This document shows positions 1 through 8,479 of a DNA stretch of 46,586 bases, piece by piece; position 1 is the first letter of the stretch, and each line of letters starts with the position of its first letter. Position numbers and translations under genes: made by a program. The notes under the pieces are model-generated. The model saw only the letters and a program-made list of their open reading frames with translations, made no database searches and had not been told where the DNA came from. The stretch lies in the NCBI GenBank assembly GCA_964244115.1, contig CAXTHM010000027.1, positions 1-46,586 on the forward strand. The letters run 5' to 3'. The DNA comes from CADCWK01 sp964244115 (lineage in GTDB: Bacteria; Chloroflexota; Chloroflexia; Thermomicrobiales; UBA6265).

Positions 1-2
1 CC

Positions 3-189
3 AGCACAGCCACGAGTACGGCGACCAGCACAGCCACGAGTACCGCGACCAGCACGGCGACGAGTACCGCGACCAACACCCCGACGGAAACGCCGACCGC
101 GACCCCGACCAACACGCCGACGAATACGCCGACCGCGACGCCGACCAACACCCCGACGAATACGCCGACCGCGACCCCGACCCTGGAGC
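3..189 (+). repeat. In-frame tandem repeats coding the Thr/Ser/Ala/Pro stalk
   Basis: Two repeat types are seen. The first has 24-bp units coding S-T-A-T-S-T-A-T. From about position 73 there is a 36-bp pattern coding T-P-T-A-T-P-T-N-T-P-T-N, present about two and a half times with only third-base changes. All repeats keep the reading frame of the surface protein. Such arrays change copy number easily, and the scaffold may end here because of them. Confidence 0.8.
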
Positions 190-560
190 CCGCTGCGGAT
201 GTCCAGCAGCTGTCGGGCGGGAACGCCATCGGGATTGTCGGTTCATCGAGAGATGTCGCCGACCCCGTCGACCTTCGTCAGGTCCGGGCGAGCTGCACAC
301 CCACCGCCGAACCCTCCGGTACGTCACCCGGGAACGGTGTGGAGACGCAGTCCCCAGCGACGGCGAGCGGGGTGATCGTGGACCCGTCGGATCCGGCGCC
401 GTTGGCCTCCGGCGTCATGCTGCCGAACACCGGAGTCGGGCCAGGCGATCAGACCCAGTCGGGATTCTCGTATCAGGTGCTCGCCATCGCCGTGGTCCTG
501 ATCGCGGTGGTCGCCATCGGGGTCGTGAACCGGCGCGGTGATCGGTCGACGAGCCGCTAG
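3..560 (+). CDS. Surface protein C-terminus: Thr-rich stalk with LPNTG-like anchor (5' partial)
   Basis: The reading frame is open from the window edge, so only the last 185 residues are seen. It opens with S-T-A-T repeats, then T-P-T-x-T repeats (about residues 1-60), then a roughly 80-residue linker. Near the end comes LPNTG, a 14-residue spacer, a hydrophobic helix (VLAIAVVLIAVVAIGVV) and a basic tail (NRRGDRSTSR). This order (motif, membrane span, positive tail) is that of sortase-anchored surface proteins. The Thr-rich stalk is typical of exposed, probably O-glycosylated spacers, and neighbouring genes on the opposite strand concern glycosylation. The gap between LPNTG and the helix is longer than usual, and no sortase lies in the window, so covalent anchoring is an inference. 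The N-terminal functional domain is outside the window. The stop overlaps the convergent gene's stop. Confidence 0.75.
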   Translation, partial: STATSTATSTATSTATSTATSTATNTPTETPTATPTNTPTNTPTATPTNTPTNTPTATPTLEPAADVQQLSGGNAIGIVGSSRDVADPVDLRQVRASCTPTAEPSGTSPGNGVETQSPATASGVIVDPSDPAPLASGVMLPNTGVGPGDQTQSGFSYQVLAIAVVLIAVVAIGVVNRRGDRSTSR

Positions 561-1504
561 CCCGGGGCTATCTCCTGGAGGCGGTGAGCAATGTCGGAGA
601 TCGTTCGGGTCAGGCCATCCTGGAGCGTCGTCCGGGGAGACCACCCGTAGGCAGCCTGGATCTTCGTCAGGTCGGGTCGTCGCTGGCGCGGATCGTCCAC
701 CGCCGCATCGCCGTGCACGATCTCGCTGCGACTGCCGGCGAGGTCCCGGATCGTCCGGGCCAGCGTCAGGACGGTGATCTCGTCGTCGGAACCGACATTG
801 AAGATCTGGCCGTCCGCGCCGGCGTCCTGCCCGATCAGGGTGAGGGCCTCGACCGTGTCGTCCAGGTAGCAGAACGAGCGGGTCTGGTGGCCGTCCCCCT
901 GGATGTGGATGGGCTTCCCGGCGAGGGCGGCGACCGTGAAGGCTGGGATCGCCCGGCCGTCGTCGAGCATCATGCCGATCCCGTAGGTGTTGAAGATCCG
1001 CGCGATCCGGACATCGACGCCGTGGACGCGGTGGTACTCCATCGTGATCGTCTCGGCGAACCGCTTGGCCTCGTCATAGCAGGCCCGCTCCCCGACCGGG
1101 TTGACATTGCCCCAGTACGTCTCCGGCTGCGGGTGGACCAGCGGGTCACCGTAGACCTCCGAGGTGGACGCGAGCAGGAAGCGGGCGCCGGACTCCCGGG
1201 CGATGTCCAGCAGCCGCCTGGCCCCGAACACATTCGCCCACATCGTCTGGAGCGGCAGTCGTCGGTAGTGGACCGGACTGGCCGGGGAGGCCAGTTGGTA
1301 GATGGCGTCATACGGACCCGACGGCGCGTCGGCGACGTCCGCCTCGATCACCCGGACGCCGATCCGTTCGAGCTCCAGTCGTCCGGTCGCCGCCGAGGTG
1401 GAGAAGTCGTCCAGGCAGTCGACCGTGTGGCCGGCCTCGACCAGCGTGCGGCAGAGGGCGCGTCCGATGAATCCGGCGCCGCCGGCGACCAGTATCCGCT
1501 CCAT
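557..1504 (-). CDS. UDP-glucuronate decarboxylase-like NAD-dependent epimerase/dehydratase
   Basis: The 315-aa extended SDR probably converts UDP-glucuronate to UDP-xylose, or does a closely related sugar-nucleotide reaction in the cytoplasm. The N-terminus has the NAD-binding motif GGAGFIG (residues 7-13). The middle has GNVNPVGERACYDEAKR, which holds the catalytic YxxxK and closely matches the UDP-xylose synthase signature; the usual LASP-type segment is also present (YQLASPASPVHY). The ATG at 1504 is chosen because the motif follows at once and a GGAG lies about 9 bases upstream; the open frame extends further but runs into the next gene. It lies 5 bp downstream of the giant membrane protein gene, in the same direction, so the two are probably co-transcribed. 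It fits a role in supplying sugars for surface glycans. The exact substrate is inferred. Confidence 0.8.
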   Translation of the reverse strand: MERILVAGGAGFIGRALCRTLVEAGHTVDCLDDFSTSAATGRLELERIGVRVIEADVADAPSGPYDAIYQLASPASPVHYRRLPLQTMWANVFGARRLLDIARESGARFLLASTSEVYGDPLVHPQPETYWGNVNPVGERACYDEAKRFAETITMEYHRVHGVDVRIARIFNTYGIGMMLDDGRAIPAFTVAALAGKPIHIQGDGHQTRSFCYLDDTVEALTLIGQDAGADGQIFNVGSDDEITVLTLARTIRDLAGSRSEIVHGDAAVDDPRQRRPDLTKIQAAYGWSPRTTLQDGLTRTISDIAHRLQEIAPG

Positions 1505-1509
1505 CCCGT

Positions 1510-4500
1510 TCAGTCTCCGTAGGCGTAGATCGTGACGCCGTCCGCGCGGTAGATCACGTCGAGCAGGCCACGGTCGGCAGCGTCCTGGAACTTCGCCAAG
1601 CCCTCGTCCCCGTACCAGGCCCGTTCGAGCGGGCCGGCGTAGATCAGCCGGACGTGATAGCGGTCGAGTAGCGGCGTGATCGATTCGAACGACCGGTCGG
1701 CGGCGAACAGGTCCGTGACGTCGGTCCGGCGCCGGTTGACGAGATCCCCGAAGCCGGGCCGCTGCTGGGTCTCGTGCCAGTCCCAGCCCAGCACGGTCGG
1801 CAGTCCGGTGTAGACGCTGACCCGTGATCCCCAGCGGTAGCCGGAGGTCTCGGCCTCGAGGATGACGGGCGACCCCGCGATCCGCTGCCGGAGCCACTCG
1901 ATCGCCGCGAGATCGTCCGCGAGGGGGATCGCGACCGCCGCCCGGTCGTCGGCCTGGGCGGTGTAGACGGCCGTATCCATGTAGGCCATGCCATCGAGTG
2001 TGGGGGGGAGGCTGGCGAAGCGGTCGCCCACCCGCGGCCCCGTGGCGACGACCGGGTAGACCATGCCGCCGAGCAGGACCAGAACGACCGCGACCGCCCA
2101 GAGCCGCGCGGGCGGGCGGGCGAGTCGACCGGGTTGGGCGATGAACGACGCGATCGTGATCGCGGCCACGATCGCCAGCAGGACCCAGATCTGGAGGTAG
2201 AGCTTGAAGACGATGTTCTGCCGCCCGACGTCACCCCCGACGGTGTAATGCTCCGCGAACATCGTCAGCATCAGGACGATCCCGAGCAGGGCCACGAGCA
2301 GGAGCCGGACCCGGTCGTTCCGGTAGACCCACCCCGCGGCCCAGACCACCCCGAGACCGCTGACGACGAACAGCGCCAGCGAATCGGCCGCCCAGGACAG
2401 GGCGAGCGCGACCAGGACGGCGATCAGGAACAGGGCCCCGGACCGGAGATGCCGGGAGGCCAGCGAGAGTCCGATCGTCGCGCCCCGCGATCGCTCGCGA
2501 TCCCCGGCCGTGATCGAGACACGGGCGGGAACGGTCAGCCGGACGCGGCGGCCCATGGACCAGAACCGGGCGACCGCCGTCCCGAGGAATCCGGCGATCA
2601 CGACCAGGAAGACGCCGTTGATGGTGAGGTAATCGCTGAGCCCGGTCCGCTCGTCGGTGCCGATCACGGTGAGAGCGCTGTGGAAATGCGCGTAGAACGG
2701 CCAGAACAGGATGCGCCCGGCCACGACCACGGCCAGCGCGAACAGGACCATGTCCCGGAGGATCGCGTAGCTGCCGCCCCAGGCCGAGCGAACCCCGCGC
2801 CCGATCGCGAAGGCGCCGACGAAGAGGGCGAGGTAGGTGGGGTAGTCCCAGGTATTCGTCGCGTACAGGGCGCTGGTCAGGAACCCGGCCAGGATCACGG
2901 TCGTCAGGAGGGCCGGGTCGGCCACCACCAGTCCGGTCCCGAGGTGGCCGACCCAGCGCCGCAGCCAGCCCTCGGCGGGTGCGAACGCATCGTCCCGAGT
3001 GGGTGATCGTTCGGCCGGTCGATGACTGCTTCCCGGCGGGACGAGCACGAGATGGACGACGAGCGCCAACGCGGCCGTCGCGAGCGGCATCGCCATCAGG
3101 TGAGCGTGGAGATCCGCGAAGAGCACGCTGAAGGCGGGGAACTCGTTGACCGTGCCGGGGATGATCCGGGTGGCGGGCCAGTAGAGATCGGGCGGCAGCG
3201 CCGGATGCTGCGTCAGGGCGCTCCAGATCCCGCCGGCCAGCGCGGGCAGCCCAGGGACATTCGGCAGGCGCCCGTCGAACAGCGAATCCCGAAACCCGAA
3301 CTCACTCCTACCGATCGCCGAGACGAGGGACAGGTTCCCGATCACACCGACCAGGACCGGGGCGATCAGGGCGAGCAACGGCAGGCGCCACGGGGATCGG
3401 GAGCGGACCTCGCGCACGATCCGGGTCAGCAGGGCGAGCGCGACCGACCACGTATTGACGACGACGAGGGCGAAGATCGACGGCACCGCCAGGTTGTAGG
3501 CGACCTCCGGGACGATCCCCGTCAACCGGATCACGGACGCCCAGATCACGTAGCCGAAGTAGTAGTAGTGCATGAAGCCGCCCGCGAACCAGGGATCGTA
3601 CGGGGGGAAGTGCGTGCTCCGGACGACGGCGTTGAGGTAGGCGAAGTCCATCGGCTTCTCGCCGCCGCGGTCCGGGTGCCACAGGTCCGGGTTCTGCATC
3701 CGGAGCCAGACCACGCCCAGGAAGGCGACGACGAACAGGATCTCGACCGTCACGATCGGGCGCCACCGTCGCCGTAGATCGGCCCCGAGCATGGCCCAGC
3801 GGCCGCGGCACGCCGTCGCCGAGAGGGCCACGACGGCGAGGACGCCCAGCGCGACGGCATTCGGCCCGAAGGGAATGGCGTGGACGCTGGCCAGCAACCA
3901 GGCCGCGTAGGCCACCCCGAGCAGCCCGAGCGTCTTCGCGACCGCCCAGCCGCGATCGGGCAGCCCCGGCAGGACGCGCCAGCAGAACGGGGCCACGGCG
4001 AGCGCCATGATCTGAAGCACGAGGTACCAGACCAGGACCGGGAACCGGTTGGCGAGGTCGGTCGGGGAGAAGATCTGGCTCCAGGTCCCGCTCGATTGCT
4101 GGGTGACGCGCTCCTCGTCGCTCATCATCAGGAGGCTCTGGTCGACCTCGGGCAGCGGGACGGCGATCCCGCCGGTCCCGAGCGCGGCCTGAAGCTGCGC
4201 CGCGACCGATTCGCGGTCGTAGTCCGGTCGCTTGTGGAAGATCAGCACCTCGGGGTGGTCGTAGACCGTGAACGCCTCCTCCGCGGAACCGTCGTCGATC
4301 GAGACCCCGCCCAGGGACGGGTAGGACGTGAACGTCCGCTCGAGGTCGAAGCCGAGCTCGCCGGACAGGAGCAGCCGGTAGTAGGCGCTGGTCATGGGGT
4401 ACCGCTCGGGGAGGCGAGGAATCACCGTGTAGAGCCGGTTGCTCGTCAGCGCGATGTAGTCGGCCCGGTCGAGCTGTCCGAGCAGCGTGTCGAGCTTGGC

Positions 4501-6063
4501 CTGGTCGTCGAGGAAGAACAGTTCGAGCTGGAAGCCGGGGTACGCGGCCTGGTCGAAGCCGGGCAGACCGACCGGGATGCCATCGTCCCAGTGCTCGGTG
4601 GCGATCACCGAACCGGGCGGGACGGTCTCGTAGATCCAGCGCGACGCGGTCTCACGGGTGGTCGGGCGGGTGTAGATCCCGGTGAAGGCGATGGCGTAGA
4701 GCAGCGTCCCGATCACGACCACCGTGGCCGGCAGCCACCCGAGGGGCAGCGCGGCGGGCCGGACATCCGCCAGTCTCAGGTTCAGGGTGGGCCAGCCCCG
4801 TTCCCGGCCGAGGTGCGCGATCCGGACGAGCAGCGCGGCCCCGATCAGGATCAGGAACGGGTAGGCCGGCAGGAAGTACCGCATCGTCTGGACGAAGCCG
4901 GCCCCGAAGTAGAGCAGGTGGAAGGTGGGCCAGGCGACGAGGACCGCCAGCCAGAGGGGCGGCCACTGGCGCCAGGCCGCCAGGGCGACGATCGCCCAGA
5001 CCAGGCCGGCCACGACCGTCACGCCGAGGAGCGGCCCCATGCCCCAGAGGACGAGGTTCTTCAGCCCGAACAGTACCGGCGTCCGGTCGGCCCACTGGAG
5101 GTTCGGCGGGGTGTCGGACGCGCCGGACTGGACGACCCGCCAGTACCGGAGGTCATCGACCCAGCGCGGATCGAGCCGGAAGCTCAGCGGGCTCGGGCCG
5201 AGGAAGGCGTAGGGCTGGCCGATCCGAAACGTCAGGATGGCGATGACGACGGCGATGACCGAGCCCACGATCGGCGAGACCTGAGGTCGGCCGGAGGACC
5301 GGACCATCGATCGCCAGCCGGTCTGCCGCCATCGCTCACCGACCGGGATCGCCAGGGTCATCAGGATGGGCAGGGCGGTCAGCTTGGATGAGACGGCCAG
5401 ACCGATGATCAGACCCGTCGCCGCGTACCACCACCAGCGCGAACCGGCGTCCGCCCGCAGCGCCAGGTAGAAGGCCGCCAGACAGAACAGCATCACGAAC
5501 GCATCGGGGACGAAGAAGTGCGCCGTCTGGATCGACAGGACCGTCACGCCCAGGAGCGCCGCCGCGACCAGGCCGACGGCCGGTGAGAAGATCCTGCGTC
5601 CGGTCAGGAAGACCAGCACGATGCTGAACAGGTCGCAGAGGCTGGACAGGAAGCGGCCGGGCAGATGGGCGTCCCCGTAGACGCTCATCCCGGAGACCGT
5701 GTCGGCCAGCTTCGCCATGAACAGCGGGACGGTGCCGTAGATGTAGGTCGTGAAGCCCTGGTTGTACGGATTCAGCGTCGAACGCTGGCTGTCGAAATAG
5801 GCCGCGATCCCGTCGGGCCAGGACAGCGAGGTGACGACGATCGTCTGGAAGCGCTCGTCGGGATGCAGATAGAGATTGCCGCCCCAGTCGAGCCCGGTGA
5901 ACCGCAGCCACGCCGCGACGATCAGGACGACCAGGAGCCCGAGCGTCGGCGGAGACGGGACGCCAAGCGAGACGACCACGCGCCGACCAGCCATGGTCGG
6001 ACGCGGATCATCCGTCTGGATTTCGGGAACGGCTTCGGCGCTCCCGCTCGCGTCCGTGTCCAC
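1510..6063 (-). CDS. Giant membrane protein: PMT/GT39-like half fused to DUF2298 (Chlor_Arch_YYY) half
   Basis: The protein has about 1517 residues with many membrane helices. The first half resembles GT39/ArnT-type glycosyltransferases that use lipid-linked sugars: an early loop with WGGNLYLHPDERF, carrying the acidic residues typical of the first periplasmic loop, followed by some ten helices and a soluble section. The second half carries the DUF2298 hallmark HYYYFGYVIW, with further conserved segments such as NEFPAFSVLFADLHAHLMAM. This pairing suggests transfer of a sugar from a polyprenyl carrier to a surface protein or glycan; the role of DUF2298 is unknown. I chose the GTG at 6063 because it has a strong ribosome site (GGGAGAGGAG, 7-base spacer). 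The longer frame starts with a TTG at 6150 inside an intergenic repeat and looks wrong. The downstream neighbour is the UXS-like gene. Confidence 0.85.
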   Translation of the reverse strand: MDTDASGSAEAVPEIQTDDPRPTMAGRRVVVSLGVPSPPTLGLLVVLIVAAWLRFTGLDWGGNLYLHPDERFQTIVVTSLSWPDGIAAYFDSQRSTLNPYNQGFTTYIYGTVPLFMAKLADTVSGMSVYGDAHLPGRFLSSLCDLFSIVLVFLTGRRIFSPAVGLVAAALLGVTVLSIQTAHFFVPDAFVMLFCLAAFYLALRADAGSRWWWYAATGLIIGLAVSSKLTALPILMTLAIPVGERWRQTGWRSMVRSSGRPQVSPIVGSVIAVVIAILTFRIGQPYAFLGPSPLSFRLDPRWVDDLRYWRVVQSGASDTPPNLQWADRTPVLFGLKNLVLWGMGPLLGVTVVAGLVWAIVALAAWRQWPPLWLAVLVAWPTFHLLYFGAGFVQTMRYFLPAYPFLILIGAALLVRIAHLGRERGWPTLNLRLADVRPAALPLGWLPATVVVIGTLLYAIAFTGIYTRPTTRETASRWIYETVPPGSVIATEHWDDGIPVGLPGFDQAAYPGFQLELFFLDDQAKLDTLLGQLDRADYIALTSNRLYTVIPRLPERYPMTSAYYRLLLSGELGFDLERTFTSYPSLGGVSIDDGSAEEAFTVYDHPEVLIFHKRPDYDRESVAAQLQAALGTGGIAVPLPEVDQSLLMMSDEERVTQQSSGTWSQIFSPTDLANRFPVLVWYLVLQIMALAVAPFCWRVLPGLPDRGWAVAKTLGLLGVAYAAWLLASVHAIPFGPNAVALGVLAVVALSATACRGRWAMLGADLRRRWRPIVTVEILFVVAFLGVVWLRMQNPDLWHPDRGGEKPMDFAYLNAVVRSTHFPPYDPWFAGGFMHYYYFGYVIWASVIRLTGIVPEVAYNLAVPSIFALVVVNTWSVALALLTRIVREVRSRSPWRLPLLALIAPVLVGVIGNLSLVSAIGRSEFGFRDSLFDGRLPNVPGLPALAGGIWSALTQHPALPPDLYWPATRIIPGTVNEFPAFSVLFADLHAHLMAMPLATAALALVVHLVLVPPGSSHRPAERSPTRDDAFAPAEGWLRRWVGHLGTGLVVADPALLTTVILAGFLTSALYATNTWDYPTYLALFVGAFAIGRGVRSAWGGSYAILRDMVLFALAVVVAGRILFWPFYAHFHSALTVIGTDERTGLSDYLTINGVFLVVIAGFLGTAVARFWSMGRRVRLTVPARVSITAGDRERSRGATIGLSLASRHLRSGALFLIAVLVALALSWAADSLALFVVSGLGVVWAAGWVYRNDRVRLLLVALLGIVLMLTMFAEHYTVGGDVGRQNIVFKLYLQIWVLLAIVAAITIASFIAQPGRLARPPARLWAVAVVLVLLGGMVYPVVATGPRVGDRFASLPPTLDGMAYMDTAVYTAQADDRAAVAIPLADDLAAIEWLRQRIAGSPVILEAETSGYRWGSRVSVYTGLPTVLGWDWHETQQRPGFGDLVNRRRTDVTDLFAADRSFESITPLLDRYHVRLIYAGPLERAWYGDEGLAKFQDAADRGLLDVIYRADGVTIYAYGD

Positions 6064-6135
6064 CTCGCCGCTCCTCTCCCTGCGCCGATGCGCTGTCAGT
6101 CGGGTTCCGATCTGGAAGCGCCTGTGTAGTGGAGA

Positions 6136-6234
6136 CGACCTCTCCCCCAACCCCTCTCCGGCTCACCTGCGTCGCTCACCCGCTGAAGCGGCTCTCGCTG
6201 CGCTGCGGCTCCCTAGGTGCCCGGAGAGGGGAGC
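6136..6234. repeat. Hairpin repeat R1
   Basis: About 100 bp able to fold: CCCCTCTCCGGCTCACCTG near the left end faces AGGTGCCCGGAGAGGGG at the right end. The loop contains CCGCTGAAGCGG and CGCTGCGCTGCGG. It sits upstream of the giant membrane protein gene and downstream of the methyltransferase gene. Related copies are listed as R2 to R7. Confidence 0.8.
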
Positions 6235-6265
6235 CCGCGCTGCCCATATCGCTCAGACACGGCGA

Positions 6266-7147
6266 CTAACCACTGTCGTCGTCGGGACGGTGTCCACGGA
6301 CCGCCAGCGCCACGAACGAGCGCTTGCCGGCCATCCGGGCCGCGTCGTCGTTCGGCTGGTCGATCCGGTTCAGCACCCGCATGGCCAGCCGGACGAGCCG
6401 GCCGGGCCGTGCGTCATCCGGCTCGTCCGGGGTGGCGAAGCGGTCACCGGAACGGGCCAGCGACGACGGCAGCAGCCCCCGGAGGAGCAACGGTTTCAGC
6501 AGACCGTACAGGATCAGATGGGCGAACGGCGGCACGAAGTGGGACAGCGGCCGGGTCTCGTCGATCACGAAGCCGGACTCGATCAGACGTTGCCGGATCT
6601 GCGGCTGGTCGTAGAGCCGGAGGTGGCCGTACCAGATCCCGGACCAGAAGCGCTCCCCGCCGAGATGTCGCCCGGTCAGGCGCTCGAGGACCGCATTGAT
6701 CGGGTCCCACGCGACGGGGTACGGCCGGGAGGGAACGGTGACGACGATGCGGCCGCCGGGTCGGAGCACCCGGTGCATCTCGCGAAGGGCGGCGCGGTCG
6801 TCCGGGAGATGTTCGAGGACCTCGGAGCAGAGCACATGACCGAATGTCCCGTCGGCGAACGGCAGATCGAGGGCGGACGCCCGCACATACGAGACCCGGT
6901 CGTCATCGCCGAGGCGTGAAAGGGCGAGGTCGAGGCGCTCCTGCTCGATGTCGACGCCGACGATCGACGCGCCGGTCAGCTCCGGGATCAGGCGGAGGTA
7001 GAAGCCGTAACCGCACCCGACGTCGAGGACCCGGTCATCCGGAGTGACATCGAGGAATTCGAGCACGGTCTCGCAGCGCCGGCGAAAGGCCAGATCCCCC
7101 TCGACCGGCATCGCCCGCCGGACCCGACGCCGCCAGTGGTCGGTCAT
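6266..7147 (-). CDS. Class I SAM-dependent methyltransferase
   Basis: The 293-aa protein belongs to the Methyltransf_11/25 type. Motif I is VLDVGCGYGFYL near residue 38, the acidic end of strand 2 is VGVDIEQERL, motif II region is FGHVLCSEVLEHL and the post-motif is VLRPGGRIVVTVPS. The last third is longer and more hydrophobic (FVPPFAHLILYGLLKPLLLRGLLP), suggesting membrane association. The target is unknown; location next to a GT4 enzyme suggests methylation of a glycan or lipid-linked sugar. I prefer the ATG at 7147, preceded by GTGAGGGA. A GTG at 7165 overlaps the upstream gene's stop as GTGA and is the alternative start. Either way the gene is tightly coupled to the glycosyltransferase gene. 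Confidence 0.85.
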   Translation of the reverse strand: MTDHWRRRVRRAMPVEGDLAFRRRCETVLEFLDVTPDDRVLDVGCGYGFYLRLIPELTGASIVGVDIEQERLDLALSRLGDDDRVSYVRASALDLPFADGTFGHVLCSEVLEHLPDDRAALREMHRVLRPGGRIVVTVPSRPYPVAWDPINAVLERLTGRHLGGERFWSGIWYGHLRLYDQPQIRQRLIESGFVIDETRPLSHFVPPFAHLILYGLLKPLLLRGLLPSSLARSGDRFATPDEPDDARPGRLVRLAMRVLNRIDQPNDDAARMAGKRSFVALAVRGHRPDDDSG

Positions 7148-7161
7148 CGTCGCGGGGTCCC

Positions 7162-8343
7162 TCACGGGGTGCGGTACTCGCCGCGGTAGATCCGCTCATA
7201 GGCGTCGACCGTGCTGTCGATGCTGAACCGCGCGGCGATCTCCGCCCGCGGCCGGATGTAGCTGGCCCGATCGGCGATGACCTCGACGATGGCCGCCGCG
7301 AGGGCGGCGGGGTCTCTGGGTGGGATGGTTCGCCCCATGCCGGTCACCCGGGTGGGTTCCCGCACGCCCGGGAGGTCGCTGGCGATCACCGGGGTGCCGC
7401 AGAGCATCGCCTCGACCTGGACCAGGCCGAACGTCTCGGTCAGGTTCACGCTCGGCAGGACGAGCACGTCGCAGGCGGCGTAGAAATCGACTAGGTCCTG
7501 ATCCCGCAGGACACCGAGGAGGCGGACGTGGTCCTGATGCTCGCGCAGGAGCGGCAGCGTGCGCTCGTAGAGGGTCTCGCCGATGACGTGGCGGTACTCG
7601 CCGGCGAAGGCGTAGGTCGCGTTCGGGAATGTCTCCCGGACCAGCGGGATGGAGCGGAGGATGTCATCGCACCCCTTCTCTTCGGCGAACCGCCCGGCGA
7701 ACCCGATGATCGGTCCGGGGCCGATCCCGTGGCTGGACCGGAAGCGCGACGCTGATGACGGGGTCGGCGCGCCGATCTCGACCGGCGGGTAGACGATCTC
7801 GGTCTTCTGGCGCATGTGGGCGATCGTCGGGGAGATCGCGGCCCGGTCGTGGGTGTAGGTCACCACCCGGTCGGCCAGCCGGCCGGCGCCGATCCCGCTG
7901 GCGAAGACGACGCGCTCCGCCAGCCGGTTGACCCGGCCGATCGGCAGGGTGAGATCGGTATGATGGGTGAGGATCAGGCGCTTGCGAAAGCCACGCGTCA
8001 GCGCCGCGATCCCGGTCGCTTCGAGCACCGGGAGGTGCATGTGGACGACGTCGTGCGATCGGATCAGGCGGGCGGCCGTCGGCAGGAAGGTCGGCATGAC
8101 GACCCCGCGGCTGACCGCGAAACTGGTCGGGACCCGGACGATCTCGACGCCGTTCACGCGCTCACGGGTGGGGTAGTCCCGGTCATGGCGCGAGGCCAGG
8201 ATCGTGACGCGATGACCGCGTGCCGTGAGGTGTCGGGCCAGCCGCTCGGCGTAGATGGTCACCCCGCTACAGTGCGGCGTGTAGTAGTAGAGCACCTGCA
8301 GGATGTCCAATGCCGGCCCAAGTTCCTCGTGATGCACAGCCAT
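7162..8343 (-). CDS. Family 4 glycosyltransferase
   Basis: The 393-aa GT-B retaining glycosyltransferase shows the expected order. The N-terminal acceptor half begins LDILQVLYYYTPHCSGVTIYAERLARHL and contains VVHMHLPVLEA. The C-terminal nucleotide-sugar half includes IIGFAGRFAEEKGCDDIL, then DLVDFYAACDVLVLPS and ETFGLVQVEAMLCGTPVIASDLPG, which carries the E-x7-E donor-binding motif. It probably adds a sugar from a nucleotide donor to a lipid-linked or surface glycan on the cytoplasmic face. Sugar and acceptor cannot be read from sequence. It is followed with a 4-bp overlap or short gap by a methyltransferase gene, which may decorate the same product. A 136-bp gap separates it from the upstream epimerase gene. 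Confidence 0.9.
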   Translation of the reverse strand: MAVHHEELGPALDILQVLYYYTPHCSGVTIYAERLARHLTARGHRVTILASRHDRDYPTRERVNGVEIVRVPTSFAVSRGVVMPTFLPTAARLIRSHDVVHMHLPVLEATGIAALTRGFRKRLILTHHTDLTLPIGRVNRLAERVVFASGIGAGRLADRVVTYTHDRAAISPTIAHMRQKTEIVYPPVEIGAPTPSSASRFRSSHGIGPGPIIGFAGRFAEEKGCDDILRSIPLVRETFPNATYAFAGEYRHVIGETLYERTLPLLREHQDHVRLLGVLRDQDLVDFYAACDVLVLPSVNLTETFGLVQVEAMLCGTPVIASDLPGVREPTRVTGMGRTIPPRDPAALAAAIVEVIADRASYIRPRAEIAARFSIDSTVDAYERIYRGEYRTP

Positions 8344-8479
8344 CCGTGCAGGCCAGCGTCTCGCCTGGATTTGGAATTTTCCGCTTATTCATCTCACAGT
8401 CATTGGCGGCGATTGTACCAGTGAAGCCGCTGGCACCGGCACGGTCTCTCAGTGACCCGGGACGGCAACCGCGACGCGG

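Noticed and set aside
6064..6150. N-terminal extension of the giant membrane protein starting at TTG 6150
   Set aside because: The extension begins inside hairpin repeat R1 and has no start signal, while GTG 6063 has a strong one.
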